Program-made: the position numbers and the translations under genes
Assembly: GCA_017624855.1 (NCBI GenBank)
Contig: JAGAMF010000007.1
Span: 141,658-205,657, forward strand
Direction of reading: 5' to 3'
Length of the DNA: 64,000 bases
DNA from: Lachnospiraceae bacterium
GTDB taxonomy: Bacteria; Bacillota; Clostridia; Lachnospirales; Lachnospiraceae
Shown: in pieces, positions 1-9,109 of the stretch
How the letters are laid out: each line of letters begins with the position of its first letter
How positions within the stretch are numbered: position 1 is the stretch's first letter
The notes under the pieces: model-generated
Seen by the model: the letters and a program-made list of their open reading frames with translations, nothing else
Database searches by the model: none
What the model was told of the DNA's origin: nothing

Positions 1-491
1 AAATCTCCGTAATTATTTGCAATGGCAATTAGGAAACCATCTTCATTTACCTGTATAACTTCTTTTAAGCGGGCTGTAAGATTAGGGTCTAAACGCTGAA
101 ACTTCTGTCGCGCTATGTTAGACATAAGAGCAAATTCACCGTCTCCGAATCTGGCCAAACTCTTTCGATTATGGATAATGTCTTTTATGGTATCATCAAT
201 ACTATAAAATTTTGGATAAAACATACTGTCATCTTTTAAAGCAGGATCGTTTAATTCATATCTTAAATTGTCAAAATGGCTATCGATATGTTTTACCTGT
301 AAATTGAGAGAGTTGCTTATGGATTCGTTGCTTCTTGCCAAATCTTTTTGATTGCGAAACAATTCAGTAAGAAGAAGGGAAGTGTTGTTTAAATCACTTC
401 GTAATTTGGTGTTTTCGTCTTTCAATTTGATAATTTCGTCCAAGCAAACAGATACAATCTGTTGCAACTCGTCTATATTCATGTGTTCCAT
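1..491 (-). CDS. GT-D fold glycosyltransferase (DUF1792-like), 3' end beyond the window
   Basis: The reading frame runs off the left edge, so only about 163 N-terminal residues are present. The start at 491 is chosen because AGGAG lies seven bases upstream; the in-frame ATG at 497 is too close to it. Residues 10-80 are charged and heptad-like (coiled coil probable). They are followed at residues 114-120 by RFGDGEF, which resembles the substrate-binding signature of GT-D fold glycosyltransferases that extend serine-rich repeat glycans, and then by a segment rich in Q, R and L that also fits the family. It probably transfers a sugar from a nucleotide donor in the cytoplasm. The gene is divergent from the next one. 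Family assignment is from recall of the motif and the catalytic C-terminal part is not visible. Confidence 0.7.
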   Translation of the reverse strand, partial: MEHMNIDELQQIVSVCLDEIIKLKDENTKLRSDLNNTSLLLTELFRNQKDLARSNESISNSLNLQVKHIDSHFDNLRYELNDPALKDDSMFYPKFYSIDDTIKDIIHNRKSLARFGDGEFALMSNIARQKFQRLDPNLTARLKEVIQVNEDGFLIAIANNYGD

Positions 492-591
492 CACCATGCT
501 CCTTTCTTGGGGCGTATTATGGATAAAAATTATATTTACCCCCTCATTCTATCATTTCTTAGAGTAAGATGCTATTCTTTTATGGAAGTTA

Positions 592-621
592 TTGTAATGT
601 AGGCATTTATTATGTTAGAAT
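592..621 (+). promoter_or_regulatory. candidate promoter for the gene at 708
   Basis: TTGTAA and TAGAAT are separated by 18 bases and lie about 85 bases before the start codon, in the 216-base gap between divergent genes. The rest of that gap shows no other feature I can name. Confidence 0.35.
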
Positions 622-707
622 ATTTGTGATTCTTGCAACCTTTTATTGTTCTACACGGTGTTAGAGATAAAGGACAAAAAAGAATTGTGTGAAAGGAAGA
701 AATAGAA

Positions 708-1310
708 ATGAATGAATTATTAAGAAGCGCAGACTCTTCAATGTCAATGGAAGATATGATGGCGGCAGGTTTGGGACTGACAACTTTTGGCGTAAGCATG
801 GCATTTATTGTTTTTATGTGGGCTTTTATCTTCGTTATTATTGTTGGCTTTTATGTAGCTACAACGATTCCCATTTATAAAATGGCGAAGCGCGCAGGAC
901 TTCCCAACGCGTGGTTGGCGTGGATTCCTATCGGAGAGATGTATATCCGTTTAAAATTGTCCCGTAGAGAATTCAATATTTTTAATTGGATTGTAACAAA
1001 AGACAGAGATAAGGCTTTTATTGGGTATTTATGGCTTGTCGGCGGCTTTGTTTTGGCTATTGTAGTTCTTATGATCATGATGATAATTCCCGGTCTGAAT
1101 ATTATTGCGGTGTTCTTATACTACGGATTAATGATGATTTATCCCATTATTTTCGGAATTTTCATGTGGAGAGTAAATTACGATATTTTAATTACTTACG
1201 GAATGCAGGAACATGCAATGTGGGCATCTGTGCTGAATTACTGGGTTCCTTATGTTATGATTGTAATGTCTTATATAATCATGAACAGAGATCCTGATTA
1301 TAAAGCATAA
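708..1310 (+). CDS. small polytopic membrane protein, unknown function
   Basis: A 200-residue protein with about four hydrophobic segments (roughly 24-55, 105-128, 132-155 and 168-190). Between the first two is a conserved-looking cytoplasmic loop, KMAKRAGLPNAWLAWIPIGE. This loop style occurs in small Firmicute membrane proteins of the DUF5684-like type; I cannot assign a function. AAAGGAAG precedes the ATG. The next gene starts 21 bases downstream, so the two are probably co-transcribed. Confidence 0.8.
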   Translation: MNELLRSADSSMSMEDMMAAGLGLTTFGVSMAFIVFMWAFIFVIIVGFYVATTIPIYKMAKRAGLPNAWLAWIPIGEMYIRLKLSRREFNIFNWIVTKDRDKAFIGYLWLVGGFVLAIVVLMIMMIIPGLNIIAVFLYYGLMMIYPIIFGIFMWRVNYDILITYGMQEHAMWASVLNYWVPYVMIVMSYIIMNRDPDYKA

Positions 1311-1331
1311 TACAAAAGCGGAGGTGGCGTT

Positions 1332-1715
1332 ATGGCAGCAAATCATACCGGCGAATTTTTCTATCCGGTTCCCATGGATTTTTTTGTACAGAAAATTCAT
1401 ATGATTGATAAAACAAAATTAAATATGCGCTTTTTAGGGCAACGGCGTTTGCCTAAGGGGCTGGAGCTTAAAGTGGGAAAAGATGTGAATTTATCCTCTT
1501 GGGGTGAAGAAATCATTATTGTGTTAACGCCTTTTACCAACGGAACCCACATTAGAATCACATCGGAATGTACTTATCCGTTGCAGATGATTGACTGGGG
1601 TGTAAATGCGAGCAATGTAACGGAGCTCTTCCGTTATTTTGAATTTGGAATGCCCGGAAGACCGGGGCCGAAGCAACCGCAAAATCAACCGCAGAACCAG
1701 CCGCCGAAACCGTAG
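1332..1715 (+). CDS. unknown small protein with Pro/Gln-rich tail
   Basis: A 127-residue protein without signal peptide or membrane segment. It starts after a strong GGAGGTGG ribosome binding site. Residues 1-105 look globular and beta-rich; the last 20 residues are a repeat of Pro, Gln and Asn (PQNQPQNQPPKP), a flexible tail that might recruit a partner. It lies 21 bases behind the membrane protein gene and is closed by a terminator, so the pair makes a two-gene operon. I do not recognise the family. Confidence 0.7.
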   Translation: MAANHTGEFFYPVPMDFFVQKIHMIDKTKLNMRFLGQRRLPKGLELKVGKDVNLSSWGEEIIIVLTPFTNGTHIRITSECTYPLQMIDWGVNASNVTELFRYFEFGMPGRPGPKQPQNQPQNQPPKP

Positions 1716-1756
1716 GTTTTTGGTTGTGAAATCGATCAATATAGGAATATAAAATG

Positions 1757-1783
1757 GACTGTCGCGAAAGCGGCAGTCTTTTT
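1757..1783 (+). terminator. Rho-independent terminator
   Basis: A nine-base-pair stem (GACTGTCGC with GCGGCAGTC, one G-U pair) is closed by a GAAA tetraloop and followed by five Ts. It ends the two-gene operon 708-1715. Confidence 0.85.
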
Positions 1784-1928
1784 AGGTGAGTAATTATTGT
1801 AGATATATTAAAAGTATCTTACATTTTATTATGAATTAGTAATACAAATTATTTGATAGATATGATATCTTATAGTAAGAGAAATGTGCATATAACCAAT
1901 ATAGTCGAGAATGGAGTAATGAATCTGT

Positions 1929-3143
1929 ATGAAACTAATTCCCATACCTAAAGACAAATATGATGAATATAAATTAACCCTTATGTTTGACTGCTACAAA
2001 TGGGATCCTCAGTACTTAGACCATAATACCGTGGCGCCTTATGCTGTGGTTGTAACCAAGGAGGAACATAAGGAACTGGTGAAGCTGATTGAGGCCATTG
2101 ATGCGGAAACCACGGCTGCGGAGGAGTATATCAATCAACATCAGGAATTAATAAAGCCTCTCGCTCTGCCTAAGCGTATCCGCAGGGAATTACATAAAAT
2201 TACCAACTACGAGAGAGACAAGCATGTTCGCTTGAAACGCTACGATTTTCATCCTACGGTGGAAGGGAAGTGGGCGGTAAGCGAAGTAAACAGCGATGTG
2301 CCCGGCGGTTACGCGGAAGGCTCTCTTATGCCTAAGCTTGCCTTGGATACCATTGGTGCCGGCGACAAATATTGGTGCATGAATTTTGGTGAAGTCATGG
2401 TAAAAGCCATCTCCGGCAAGGTTCGTCCCGGAGGCAGAATTATGTTGGTACACTGTACCTCTTACAGCGACGACCGTCAGGTAATGCAATTCCTGGGTGA
2501 CCGTTTAAAAGAAGCCGGTTTTGAAGTGCTCTACGGGGCTGCAGACCATGTAAAATATGAGAATGGCAAAGCATACAGTATTCTTGACGGTAATGAGGGC
2601 GAGCTGGACATGGTATACCGCTATACGCCTCTTGAATGGATGATTGAGATGCGACGCAAGTATTACAAGGACTATTACGGCTCTACGGTGCCTACCTGCA
2701 ACCATCCCATCGCCATGTACGCTCAGACCAAGCGATTTCCCTTGCTTTGGGACGAGTTGGAACGAAACGGTATCAGCATGGCAACTTGGCGTGAGCTTTT
2801 ACCGGAAACCCTTGAAGTAAAAGATGCAAAAGGTAAGGAAGGCTATATCTATAAACCTGCCTGCGGAAGAGTAGGTGACGGAATCTCTATCAAGGAAGCC
2901 TGTATAGGGAACGAATATAAGGAAATTATGAAGGATGTAAAATGGCATCCCAAGAAGTATCTTGCCCAGAAGAGATTCAATCCGCAGCCCCTGGAGGGAG
3001 AGAATGGTGAGAAATACAATGTGTGCCTGGGCTGTTATACCATTGATGGCAAGCATGCGGCATATTATGCCCGCATCAGTAAGTCCATGCGTATTGATTC
3101 CTCGGCAGCAGATACGCCTGTATTGATTGAGAAAGGGGAGTAA
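1929..3143 (+). CDS. ATP-grasp ligase, glutathionylspermidine synthase-like
   Basis: A 404-residue protein of the glutathionylspermidine synthase ATP-grasp family (GSP_synth). Family members join a carboxylate to a polyamine amine with ATP. Residues 105-125 carry RYDFHPTVEGKW followed by SEVNSDVPGG, which matches the family's substrate and ATP pocket, and near residue 310 YIYKPACGRVGDG matches the ATP-grasp lysine and glycine loop. There is no amidase domain, unlike E. coli Gsp. The next gene begins three bases after the stop and a homospermidine synthase follows, so I infer that the amine substrate is homospermidine or a related polyamine. The acid partner is unknown. Family assignment is firm; substrate is inference. 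Confidence 0.8.
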   Translation: MKLIPIPKDKYDEYKLTLMFDCYKWDPQYLDHNTVAPYAVVVTKEEHKELVKLIEAIDAETTAAEEYINQHQELIKPLALPKRIRRELHKITNYERDKHVRLKRYDFHPTVEGKWAVSEVNSDVPGGYAEGSLMPKLALDTIGAGDKYWCMNFGEVMVKAISGKVRPGGRIMLVHCTSYSDDRQVMQFLGDRLKEAGFEVLYGAADHVKYENGKAYSILDGNEGELDMVYRYTPLEWMIEMRRKYYKDYYGSTVPTCNHPIAMYAQTKRFPLLWDELERNGISMATWRELLPETLEVKDAKGKEGYIYKPACGRVGDGISIKEACIGNEYKEIMKDVKWHPKKYLAQKRFNPQPLEGENGEKYNVCLGCYTIDGKHAAYYARISKSMRIDSSAADTPVLIEKGE

Positions 3144-3146
3144 ATC

Positions 3147-3800
3147 ATGACAGATAAAGAAATATATCGGATTTGGGCCCCTTTGGGTAAAAGGTGGTCA
3201 GAGTGGGTGCGCCCGGTGCCTTTTGTGGAGATTCATGAACATTCCAAGGCGTACAGTTTAACTCTGCATGATGTGCCGGTGCCGGATTTGTCGGAGGATA
3301 AGTTTAAGGATGCGGCAATCATCGTGGATTTGCCCGGTGCGGAAAGCGTGGAAGCAGGGCTTGCTTATGCAAGATTAGGGTATCGCCCCATTCCGCTTTT
3401 TAACGGAACCATTGAGCAGTCGGGAGCCAGAACCACGGTGGATAACCAGTCGGTGGGTATGGCTTTAGTGGAAGGCGTGAAAGTGGTTCGCGAACTGGAT
3501 TTAAAAGAGGAGGCGCTTCCTGTTTTTATGTTGGACAGCAACCGTTTGCATCGCCATCGCATTGATGTGACGGTGTTTGATAACAGTTGGGACATCTATG
3601 CACACGATATGCCTTCGGCGGATTATTTTATCAAAAACAATATTCATAAAATCGTGGTTGTAGGGGATTTTATCGGAAGAGATTTAAGGAAGATTCTCTA
3701 TGGCTTCCAGAAGAAAAAGCTGGAGATTTGGTTTGCCAAAGACGATAATGAACCGAAAAAGATTAAGGTGCGTAAGCCCTTGTGGGGAGAGGTTGAGTAG
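3147..3800 (+). CDS. unknown protein of the polyamine operon
   Basis: A 217-residue soluble protein with no signal peptide. It contains alternating beta strands and helices (AIIVDLPGAESVEAG near residue 52, HKIVVVGDFIGRDL near 170), suggesting a Rossmann-like or esterase-like fold, but no catalytic motif I can name. It sits three bases after the ATP-grasp gene, and its stop codon lies a single base before the TTG start of homospermidine synthase, so its product is most likely part of the same pathway. I do not recognise the family. Confidence 0.75.
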   Translation: MTDKEIYRIWAPLGKRWSEWVRPVPFVEIHEHSKAYSLTLHDVPVPDLSEDKFKDAAIIVDLPGAESVEAGLAYARLGYRPIPLFNGTIEQSGARTTVDNQSVGMALVEGVKVVRELDLKEEALPVFMLDSNRLHRHRIDVTVFDNSWDIYAHDMPSADYFIKNNIHKIVVVGDFIGRDLRKILYGFQKKKLEIWFAKDDNEPKKIKVRKPLWGEVE

Positions 3801-3801
3801 A

Positions 3802-5271
3802 TTGATTAAATTTGACGGACGGATTGTGCAGTTTGGATTCGGCGCAGTAGGTAAAAGTTTTTATGAGAAACTGCCGAAGGAAATCCGTTTTAACGAAAAT
3901 AAATACTATGTCATTACCGGGAATCCGGAGGAGTTTGACGACTTCATGAACATGGGGGGACTGGCGGCCAATTTTATAACGGCGGAAGTGACCAGAGAGA
4001 ATTACGGTACCGTGTTTGAGCCCTATCTGTCGGAAGGGGATCTTTTAATCGATTTCGCGGATATGGTGGGTACAAGAGACATCTGTGAATGGTGCGCCAA
4101 GCGAAACATCATGTATCTTAATACCGGTGAGGCAGACTGGCCGGATCATTGGTACAGCATCTTTAACGAGAATGATTTAAAGCACGAGTTGAGAAAGCAG
4201 TGTGACGCGAATTCTGAGATAAACAAGTACCCCATCGTGCTTCATCACGGAAATAATCCGGGCCTGGTATCTCATTTCGTAAAAGCTGCCATTGAGTATG
4301 TGGTAAACACCCAATTTAAGAAAGACAAGCGTTTAAAAGCCCTGATAAAAGAGGGGAAGTTTAACGAGGCGGCAAGGGCCTTGGGTGTGTGCCAGATTCA
4401 TGTAAACGATGTGGATTTGCAGGAGATGAAGGCGGAATACAGCAATGATTTGTTGTACAGTACCTGGTGCATGGAGTCCTTCTGGTATGAAATGCTAAGC
4501 GAGGCCACCATCAATATCGGTACCCACGAGAAGATTGATTATGAAGATGAATGTAACTTCGTAAAATACGATAAAGGCTATCTTGAATTTACCAAGGCGG
4601 CAGCAGACAGACGGTGTCGAACCTTTTATCCGGGAGGCGAGTTTGACGCTTACCTTGTGCCTCACGAGGAGACCGTGTCCATTGCCAAGAATTTGGAAAT
4701 TTATGAGGACGGCAAGGTGGTGTATCGCCCTACGGTGATGTTTCTCTATCAGCCCTGTCCTTATGCTACGCAATATTTTAAAAGTGCCAAGGTAAACGAA
4801 TATCCGGTACCTGACCCTGACAAGCCTCAGGATTACGAGAATGAGGACGGAACCGGCATTATCCACGGCTATGTGTATCCGAAGCGCTCGCAAGTGGCGT
4901 ACAGGGAGCATATTGCCACCGGAACGGAGTATGTGGGTATTCTTCTTTTAGGGGAAAATTTCGACCCGGTATGGGTAGGAAACCGTGTGGAATTGTCTTA
5001 TTTGGATAAAGATAAAAAGTACGCATATTGGCAGACACCCACTATTACGCCGGTATCTATGTCGGCGTTGGCGGCTTTGTGCTGGATGCTAAAAAACAAG
5101 GGTAAAGGCGGTATCTATTTCCCCGATGATATACCGGACTATGCTTATATTATAAAAACCGCAGAAAAGTATATTTCCAAGACGATTTATAAAACTTTTA
5201 CCAAGGATGAAGTGGCAACGGCGTTGAAGCTGAATTTTAGCGATTTACAGGTAAAAGATATATTTGTCTGA
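3802..5271 (+). CDS. hss: homospermidine synthase
   Basis: A 489-residue protein of the homospermidine synthase branch of the saccharopine dehydrogenase-like family. The enzyme makes sym-homospermidine from putrescine using NAD as a recycled cofactor. The N-terminal IVQFGFGAVGKS is the dinucleotide loop (GxGxxG). HHGNNPGLVSHFVK near residue 155, GTHE near 237, and VYRPTVMFLYQPCP near 310 match landmarks of known bacterial enzymes. A TTG start at 3802 is chosen: GGAGAGG lies nine bases upstream and the start is one base past the previous stop, so translation is probably coupled. The open frame reaches back to 3700 but that part overlaps the previous gene. Confidence 0.85.
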   Translation: MIKFDGRIVQFGFGAVGKSFYEKLPKEIRFNENKYYVITGNPEEFDDFMNMGGLAANFITAEVTRENYGTVFEPYLSEGDLLIDFADMVGTRDICEWCAKRNIMYLNTGEADWPDHWYSIFNENDLKHELRKQCDANSEINKYPIVLHHGNNPGLVSHFVKAAIEYVVNTQFKKDKRLKALIKEGKFNEAARALGVCQIHVNDVDLQEMKAEYSNDLLYSTWCMESFWYEMLSEATINIGTHEKIDYEDECNFVKYDKGYLEFTKAAADRRCRTFYPGGEFDAYLVPHEETVSIAKNLEIYEDGKVVYRPTVMFLYQPCPYATQYFKSAKVNEYPVPDPDKPQDYENEDGTGIIHGYVYPKRSQVAYREHIATGTEYVGILLLGENFDPVWVGNRVELSYLDKDKKYAYWQTPTITPVSMSALAALCWMLKNKGKGGIYFPDDIPDYAYIIKTAEKYISKTIYKTFTKDEVATALKLNFSDLQVKDIFV

Positions 5272-5287
5272 TGCAGATGTACGAATA

Positions 5288-5316
5288 TTGCGTAAAAAAT
5301 AAATAGATGTTATAAT
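5288..5316 (+). promoter_or_regulatory. promoter for lemA-like gene
   Basis: TTGCGT and a perfect TATAAT are separated by 17 bases, 30 bases before the start codon of the LemA protein. This marks the gene as a separate transcription unit from the polyamine operon. Confidence 0.7.
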
Positions 5317-5346
5317 CCGATTAATTTACAAAAGGAGAATTTGCTT

Positions 5347-6024
5347 ATGGAATGGATTATTGGTGGAGTTATTGCTTTTATTTTAGTTCTTGTGATTGCG
5401 GTAGCCGTAGTTGTCATTGTTACATATAACGGCCTGGTGCAGTCAAGAAATAAGGTAAAAAATTCTTTTGCACAGATTGATGCGCAGTTGCAGAGAAGAT
5501 TTGATTTGTTGCCCAATCTGGTAGAAACCGTAGAGAGCTTTGCATCTCATGAAAAGAAGATTTTGCAGAATGTGGCTGCGGCAAGAAGCGGATATTTAAG
5601 CGCCAATGTTGCCAAAGACAAGCTTGCCATGAACAAACAGTTGTCTTCCACATTGAAATCATTGTTTGTGGTTTCCGAGAATTATCCTGATTTAAAAGCA
5701 AACGCCAACTTTTTAAATTTACAGGAAGAACTTTCCGAGACAGAAGATAAAATCACTTTTGCCAGACAGTTTTATAATGATGCGGTTACCATGTACAACA
5801 ATAAGCTGCAGATGTTCCCCGGAAATATGATTGCCGGTATGTTTGGTTTTAAGGAAGAGGAATTGTTTAATGTAGAGGATGAAGCAAGAGATATGCCGAT
5901 TCTCTTTGACGAAAACGATTTGACCGATGAGGAGAAGGAACGCTATCCACAGAAGTGTCCTCATTGCATGGGCGTGCTTGACGGTACAAGAAATTGCCCT
6001 TACTGCGGTGCAAGAGTCGTATAG
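5347..6024 (+). CDS. LemA family protein with C-terminal zinc ribbon
   Basis: A 225-residue protein. Residues 1-28 form one membrane segment, followed by the LemA helical domain (YNGLVQSRNKVKNSFAQID, RFDLLPNLVETV, FARQFYNDAVTMYN). LemA proteins are N-out membrane proteins of uncertain role. The usual family ends near residue 185; here a C-terminal extension ends in a zinc ribbon (C204, C207, C217, C220: CPHC and CPYCG). An almost identical tail ends the protein at 20620-21282. ATG 5347 is chosen because AAGGAG is eight bases upstream; the TTG at 5341 is too close. The DUF2207 protein, a common LemA neighbour, is convergent just downstream. Confidence 0.9.
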   Translation: MEWIIGGVIAFILVLVIAVAVVVIVTYNGLVQSRNKVKNSFAQIDAQLQRRFDLLPNLVETVESFASHEKKILQNVAAARSGYLSANVAKDKLAMNKQLSSTLKSLFVVSENYPDLKANANFLNLQEELSETEDKITFARQFYNDAVTMYNNKLQMFPGNMIAGMFGFKEEELFNVEDEARDMPILFDENDLTDEEKERYPQKCPHCMGVLDGTRNCPYCGARVV

Positions 6025-6111
6025 ACCGATTATATAAAAACTAAAGCAATAAGATACATACTGCGTAGCCCCAAAACTACCGCCCACATGTATCAAGTGA
6101 AGTAAATACAA

Positions 6112-6250
6112 AGGTGCAGTGATTATTGTTTTGTTCGAAGGGCCTTTGTGCTCGCCGGTACTTGAATTGCGTATTTTGCAATTCTATGTACCGCTGCGTA
6201 GCACAACGGAGCGAGAGCGTCCCTGAAAACAAATAATAATCGCTGCACCT
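6112..6250. repeat. large structured inverted-repeat element
   Basis: The outer arms, 6112-6131 and 6231-6250, pair over 20 bases with only G-U exceptions. Inside are AGGG/CCCT (6139-6142, 6221-6224), TTGTGCT/AGCACAA (6146-6152, 6200-6206), CGGTAC/GTACCG (6156-6161, 6188-6193) and GAATTGC/GCAATTC (6164-6170, 6178-6184). Together they give one long nested hairpin of about 139 bases between two convergent genes. It has no simple T-tail, so it is more than an ordinary terminator. A similar nested element lies at 62771-62891. It may be a dispersed intergenic repeat or a bidirectional RNA processing site. Confidence 0.7.
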
Positions 6251-6270
6251 GTTTTAATTTAATTCACAAT

Positions 6271-8454
6271 TTAGTGACCGCCACCGCCGCTTCCGCCGCC
6301 GCGTCCACCGCCGCCGTAGCCAAAACCACCGCCACCGCCGCCATAGCCGCCACCACCAAAACCACCGTAGCCGCCGCTTCTTGCGGTGCGGGAACCGGTA
6401 CGGACTGCCGAACGGATAGAACGGCTGGATGTATGGAAGTGTCTTGAACGATAGCTGGGATTTACCAGCATTTCGCTCTGCTTCTGAACTGCTTCGGGGC
6501 AGTTAATGCTGATGGCTTTACTTACTTTTTCCGAAATACCGAAAGCAGTTGCGTAAACCAGATATTTTTCCCAAATGGGTAATTCAATGTATGTACGCTC
6601 TTTGATTAAGGTATCGCTGTTTAAGAAGTTATATAAGCCACGCCATTTCTCGTACTCTGTTTCTCCGAATTGTGTAAGGAGAACAAATTTTCTCGAACGT
6701 ATTCTTAAAAAGATTCCACACGCCAAACATGTTGCCGCAAAGATGAAAAATCCGCCAAAAGCGAAATCCAAACGGCTCTGGTAAGTAATCAAGTTTATCA
6801 ATGCAAAAATGACTGCCATTACAAAGTATGTGGTAGAGTAACCTTTTACTTTCTTGCCGGGTGCTTTGTAATCCACCTTCTGCAAGTAGCCGTCTTTTAC
6901 ACCAATGTGAGTGATGGATTTTTCCATATCTCTTACAAACTTATCCGTGTTACCGTAATCGGCACTGATTCTGCGCTGGAAGGATTTCATGTTAATATCG
7001 CTTCCTGCGGCATGGCGTACCAAAAGGTTGAAGTAGTATTCTTCGCACAGGGTTAAAGGTTCATCATCCAAGTCGTTCACCACAGGTTCTGCGGGAGGTA
7101 CAACCGGGGTTGCTTCCTGCGTAATGGGATCGATGTTCCAAGTCATCTGGCCGGGTGTGGGAATCACACTCTTTTTCGGTTTCTTTAAGATAAAAATACG
7201 AATATCATCGGGAGTGTTTTCCACGATTTTAATGTATTTTTTACGGGCAAGACTTAACAAAATTGCCGAATAAACATTACCGTCATCTTTAGGGGCTTTA
7301 TGTCTTGCAAAAACAAGAGCAGCCGCAAAGTTGGGATCCAAATCGCTTGGAATGTCACGATACACTTCAAGTTCCTGAGTCGGCTCAAAGAAAGTAAACT
7401 TTGATTTGATCAGTTTCTTGGTGGTTAACGCAAGAATGACAACCAGTCCGGATGCAGCCAACATAATCAGCAATACAACTACTTTGGCAATGTCAAAGCC
7501 GGTCAGCATATTGTTATACGCTTCTTTTTCGTCATAAGCTTCCTGTAAATAAACATCGTAGGTATATATGTTATCGGGAGCATAATCCGTAAAGATATGC
7601 TTATCTTCATTGAAGGATAACATGTCGAATTCAATAAATGTATTGTAAGGATGGAATTTTAATTCATCCTCATCCAAGTCGATGATAAAGGTATAGTATC
7701 CGGGGTTGGCCGTGGCCGATTCTTCCACAGGAAAACTTTCCTTGTCGGTACCATATGTAGTGACATAGTAGTTGCCCTGAGCAGGCATGTCCTCGTTGGG
7801 GAAAAGAATCTCCGCATGGAAACTCTCATAATGCTTTAAAGGAGAACCATCATGTAAACTCAGATAAAAATCTGAACAGTCTTTGTACTTTAAAGCAATG
7901 TTATAGATGTCGTATTCCACCTCAAAGGTCATTTCGTCGCGATAGACACCATTCACATAAAACAAGAGACATTCATAATTGCGTTCTCCGTCGTAGGGGC
8001 CGTCGCTGTGATACCATTTAAAGGGTCCTAAGGGAGCATCCGTGTAGTCTTCGTCGTCCCAATACAACACGGGGCTTTCTTCCCATACATACCGACTGCC
8101 GTCATCCAGAATCTGAGTTACGGATTGAACATCGTAGTATACTTTTAGTCCATCCACATAAGTTTCCGGAAGATCAAGCCATAATTCCCAGAAGGGGTGA
8201 TTTCTAGAAGCGGCATGAATATCAAAAGTAATGGTTTGTGTTACATGCAGTTTACTGCCTTCTTCTTCGTCATCCACAACCACTCCCTTGTAGTCCACAT
8301 CCGTGATGCGGGCATAGTCGTTGGGCAACCATGCGGTTTCCTGCAGATAAATTGACAGCATTTCCGCTAGCGGCACCCAGCAGGGAGAAGTGAACATTCC
8401 TATCATAAAAATAATGATAGTAGTGGTGACAAATTTGGAAAATTTTTCGCCCAT
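6271..8454 (-). CDS. DUF2207 membrane protein
   Basis: A 727-residue protein: an N-terminal membrane segment (about 10-30), a large extracytoplasmic beta-rich DUF2207 domain (about 45-315), a second membrane segment (about 318-342), a cytoplasmic part, two further membrane segments (about 538-585), and a C-terminal tail of 35 residues that is almost only Gly and Tyr. This layout is typical of the family often found next to LemA; its function is not established. The start follows AAAGGAAC. The gene converges on the lemA-like gene rather than sharing an operon with it, with the large hairpin at 6112-6250 between them. Confidence 0.85.
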   Translation of the reverse strand: MGEKFSKFVTTTIIIFMIGMFTSPCWVPLAEMLSIYLQETAWLPNDYARITDVDYKGVVVDDEEEGSKLHVTQTITFDIHAASRNHPFWELWLDLPETYVDGLKVYYDVQSVTQILDDGSRYVWEESPVLYWDDEDYTDAPLGPFKWYHSDGPYDGERNYECLLFYVNGVYRDEMTFEVEYDIYNIALKYKDCSDFYLSLHDGSPLKHYESFHAEILFPNEDMPAQGNYYVTTYGTDKESFPVEESATANPGYYTFIIDLDEDELKFHPYNTFIEFDMLSFNEDKHIFTDYAPDNIYTYDVYLQEAYDEKEAYNNMLTGFDIAKVVVLLIMLAASGLVVILALTTKKLIKSKFTFFEPTQELEVYRDIPSDLDPNFAAALVFARHKAPKDDGNVYSAILLSLARKKYIKIVENTPDDIRIFILKKPKKSVIPTPGQMTWNIDPITQEATPVVPPAEPVVNDLDDEPLTLCEEYYFNLLVRHAAGSDINMKSFQRRISADYGNTDKFVRDMEKSITHIGVKDGYLQKVDYKAPGKKVKGYSTTYFVMAVIFALINLITYQSRLDFAFGGFFIFAATCLACGIFLRIRSRKFVLLTQFGETEYEKWRGLYNFLNSDTLIKERTYIELPIWEKYLVYATAFGISEKVSKAISINCPEAVQKQSEMLVNPSYRSRHFHTSSRSIRSAVRTGSRTARSGGYGGFGGGGYGGGGGGFGYGGGGRGGGSGGGGH

Positions 8455-8597
8455 TTTTGTTCCTTTCTTTTTTATTATATTTTATGTAAAATATGTACAT
8501 AGTTCTCTCATCAGTATATTAAAAAAATGAAGTAGTGTAAAGAGAAAGAATTTTGTGATATGATGAAAATAAGCCTATGATAAAGGAGATTATGAAT

Positions 8598-9065
8598 ATG
8601 GATAATATGCAGAACAGTACGGTAGAACAAAATATGTACGGATATGAGCAGACCGTGAATTATGGATATAGTACAAACGCCGTTCAAATGCCGAATGCGG
8701 TTACCGGCAAAATTGCCAACATGGTTACGGCAAGTGCGGTAATCTGGATTTGCATTGCAATTTATCAGATTCTGGTTGGTTTAGTTTTTTTGATTTTCGG
8801 TGTGGGAATTACCACTATCGCTTGCGGTTGCTGGAATATCTATGCATGCATTAATAATTTTAAGCATGCAAGTTTTGTGAGAAACTGTAACAACCCTTAT
8901 GACGGACAAGCCATTGTTGCTTCTTATGACAAGGCTTTAACTTCAAACATTATCTTTTTGTTTATTAATCTGTTCTTGGGCGGAGGTCTTGGTGTAATCG
9001 GTGTAATTTTTGACATGATTCTTCGTTCTTATGTATTAAAAAATCGTCATTATTTGGGTGCGTAA
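8598..9065 (+). CDS. small membrane protein, unknown function
   Basis: A 155-residue protein with an Asn/Gln/Tyr-rich N-terminus (about 1-38), then two long hydrophobic regions (about 48-80 and 113-142). The start at 8598 is chosen because AAAGGAG ends nine bases before it; in-frame ATGs at 8577 and 8592 lie before or on top of that site. A TGATATGAT extended -10 element sits just upstream. No family is recognised. Confidence 0.75.
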   Translation: MDNMQNSTVEQNMYGYEQTVNYGYSTNAVQMPNAVTGKIANMVTASAVIWICIAIYQILVGLVFLIFGVGITTIACGCWNIYACINNFKHASFVRNCNNPYDGQAIVASYDKALTSNIIFLFINLFLGGGLGVIGVIFDMILRSYVLKNRHYLGA

Positions 9066-9109
9066 TTTTAGAACAAAGATGTTTTTATAAAAAAGAAAGC
9101 GGAAGAAAA

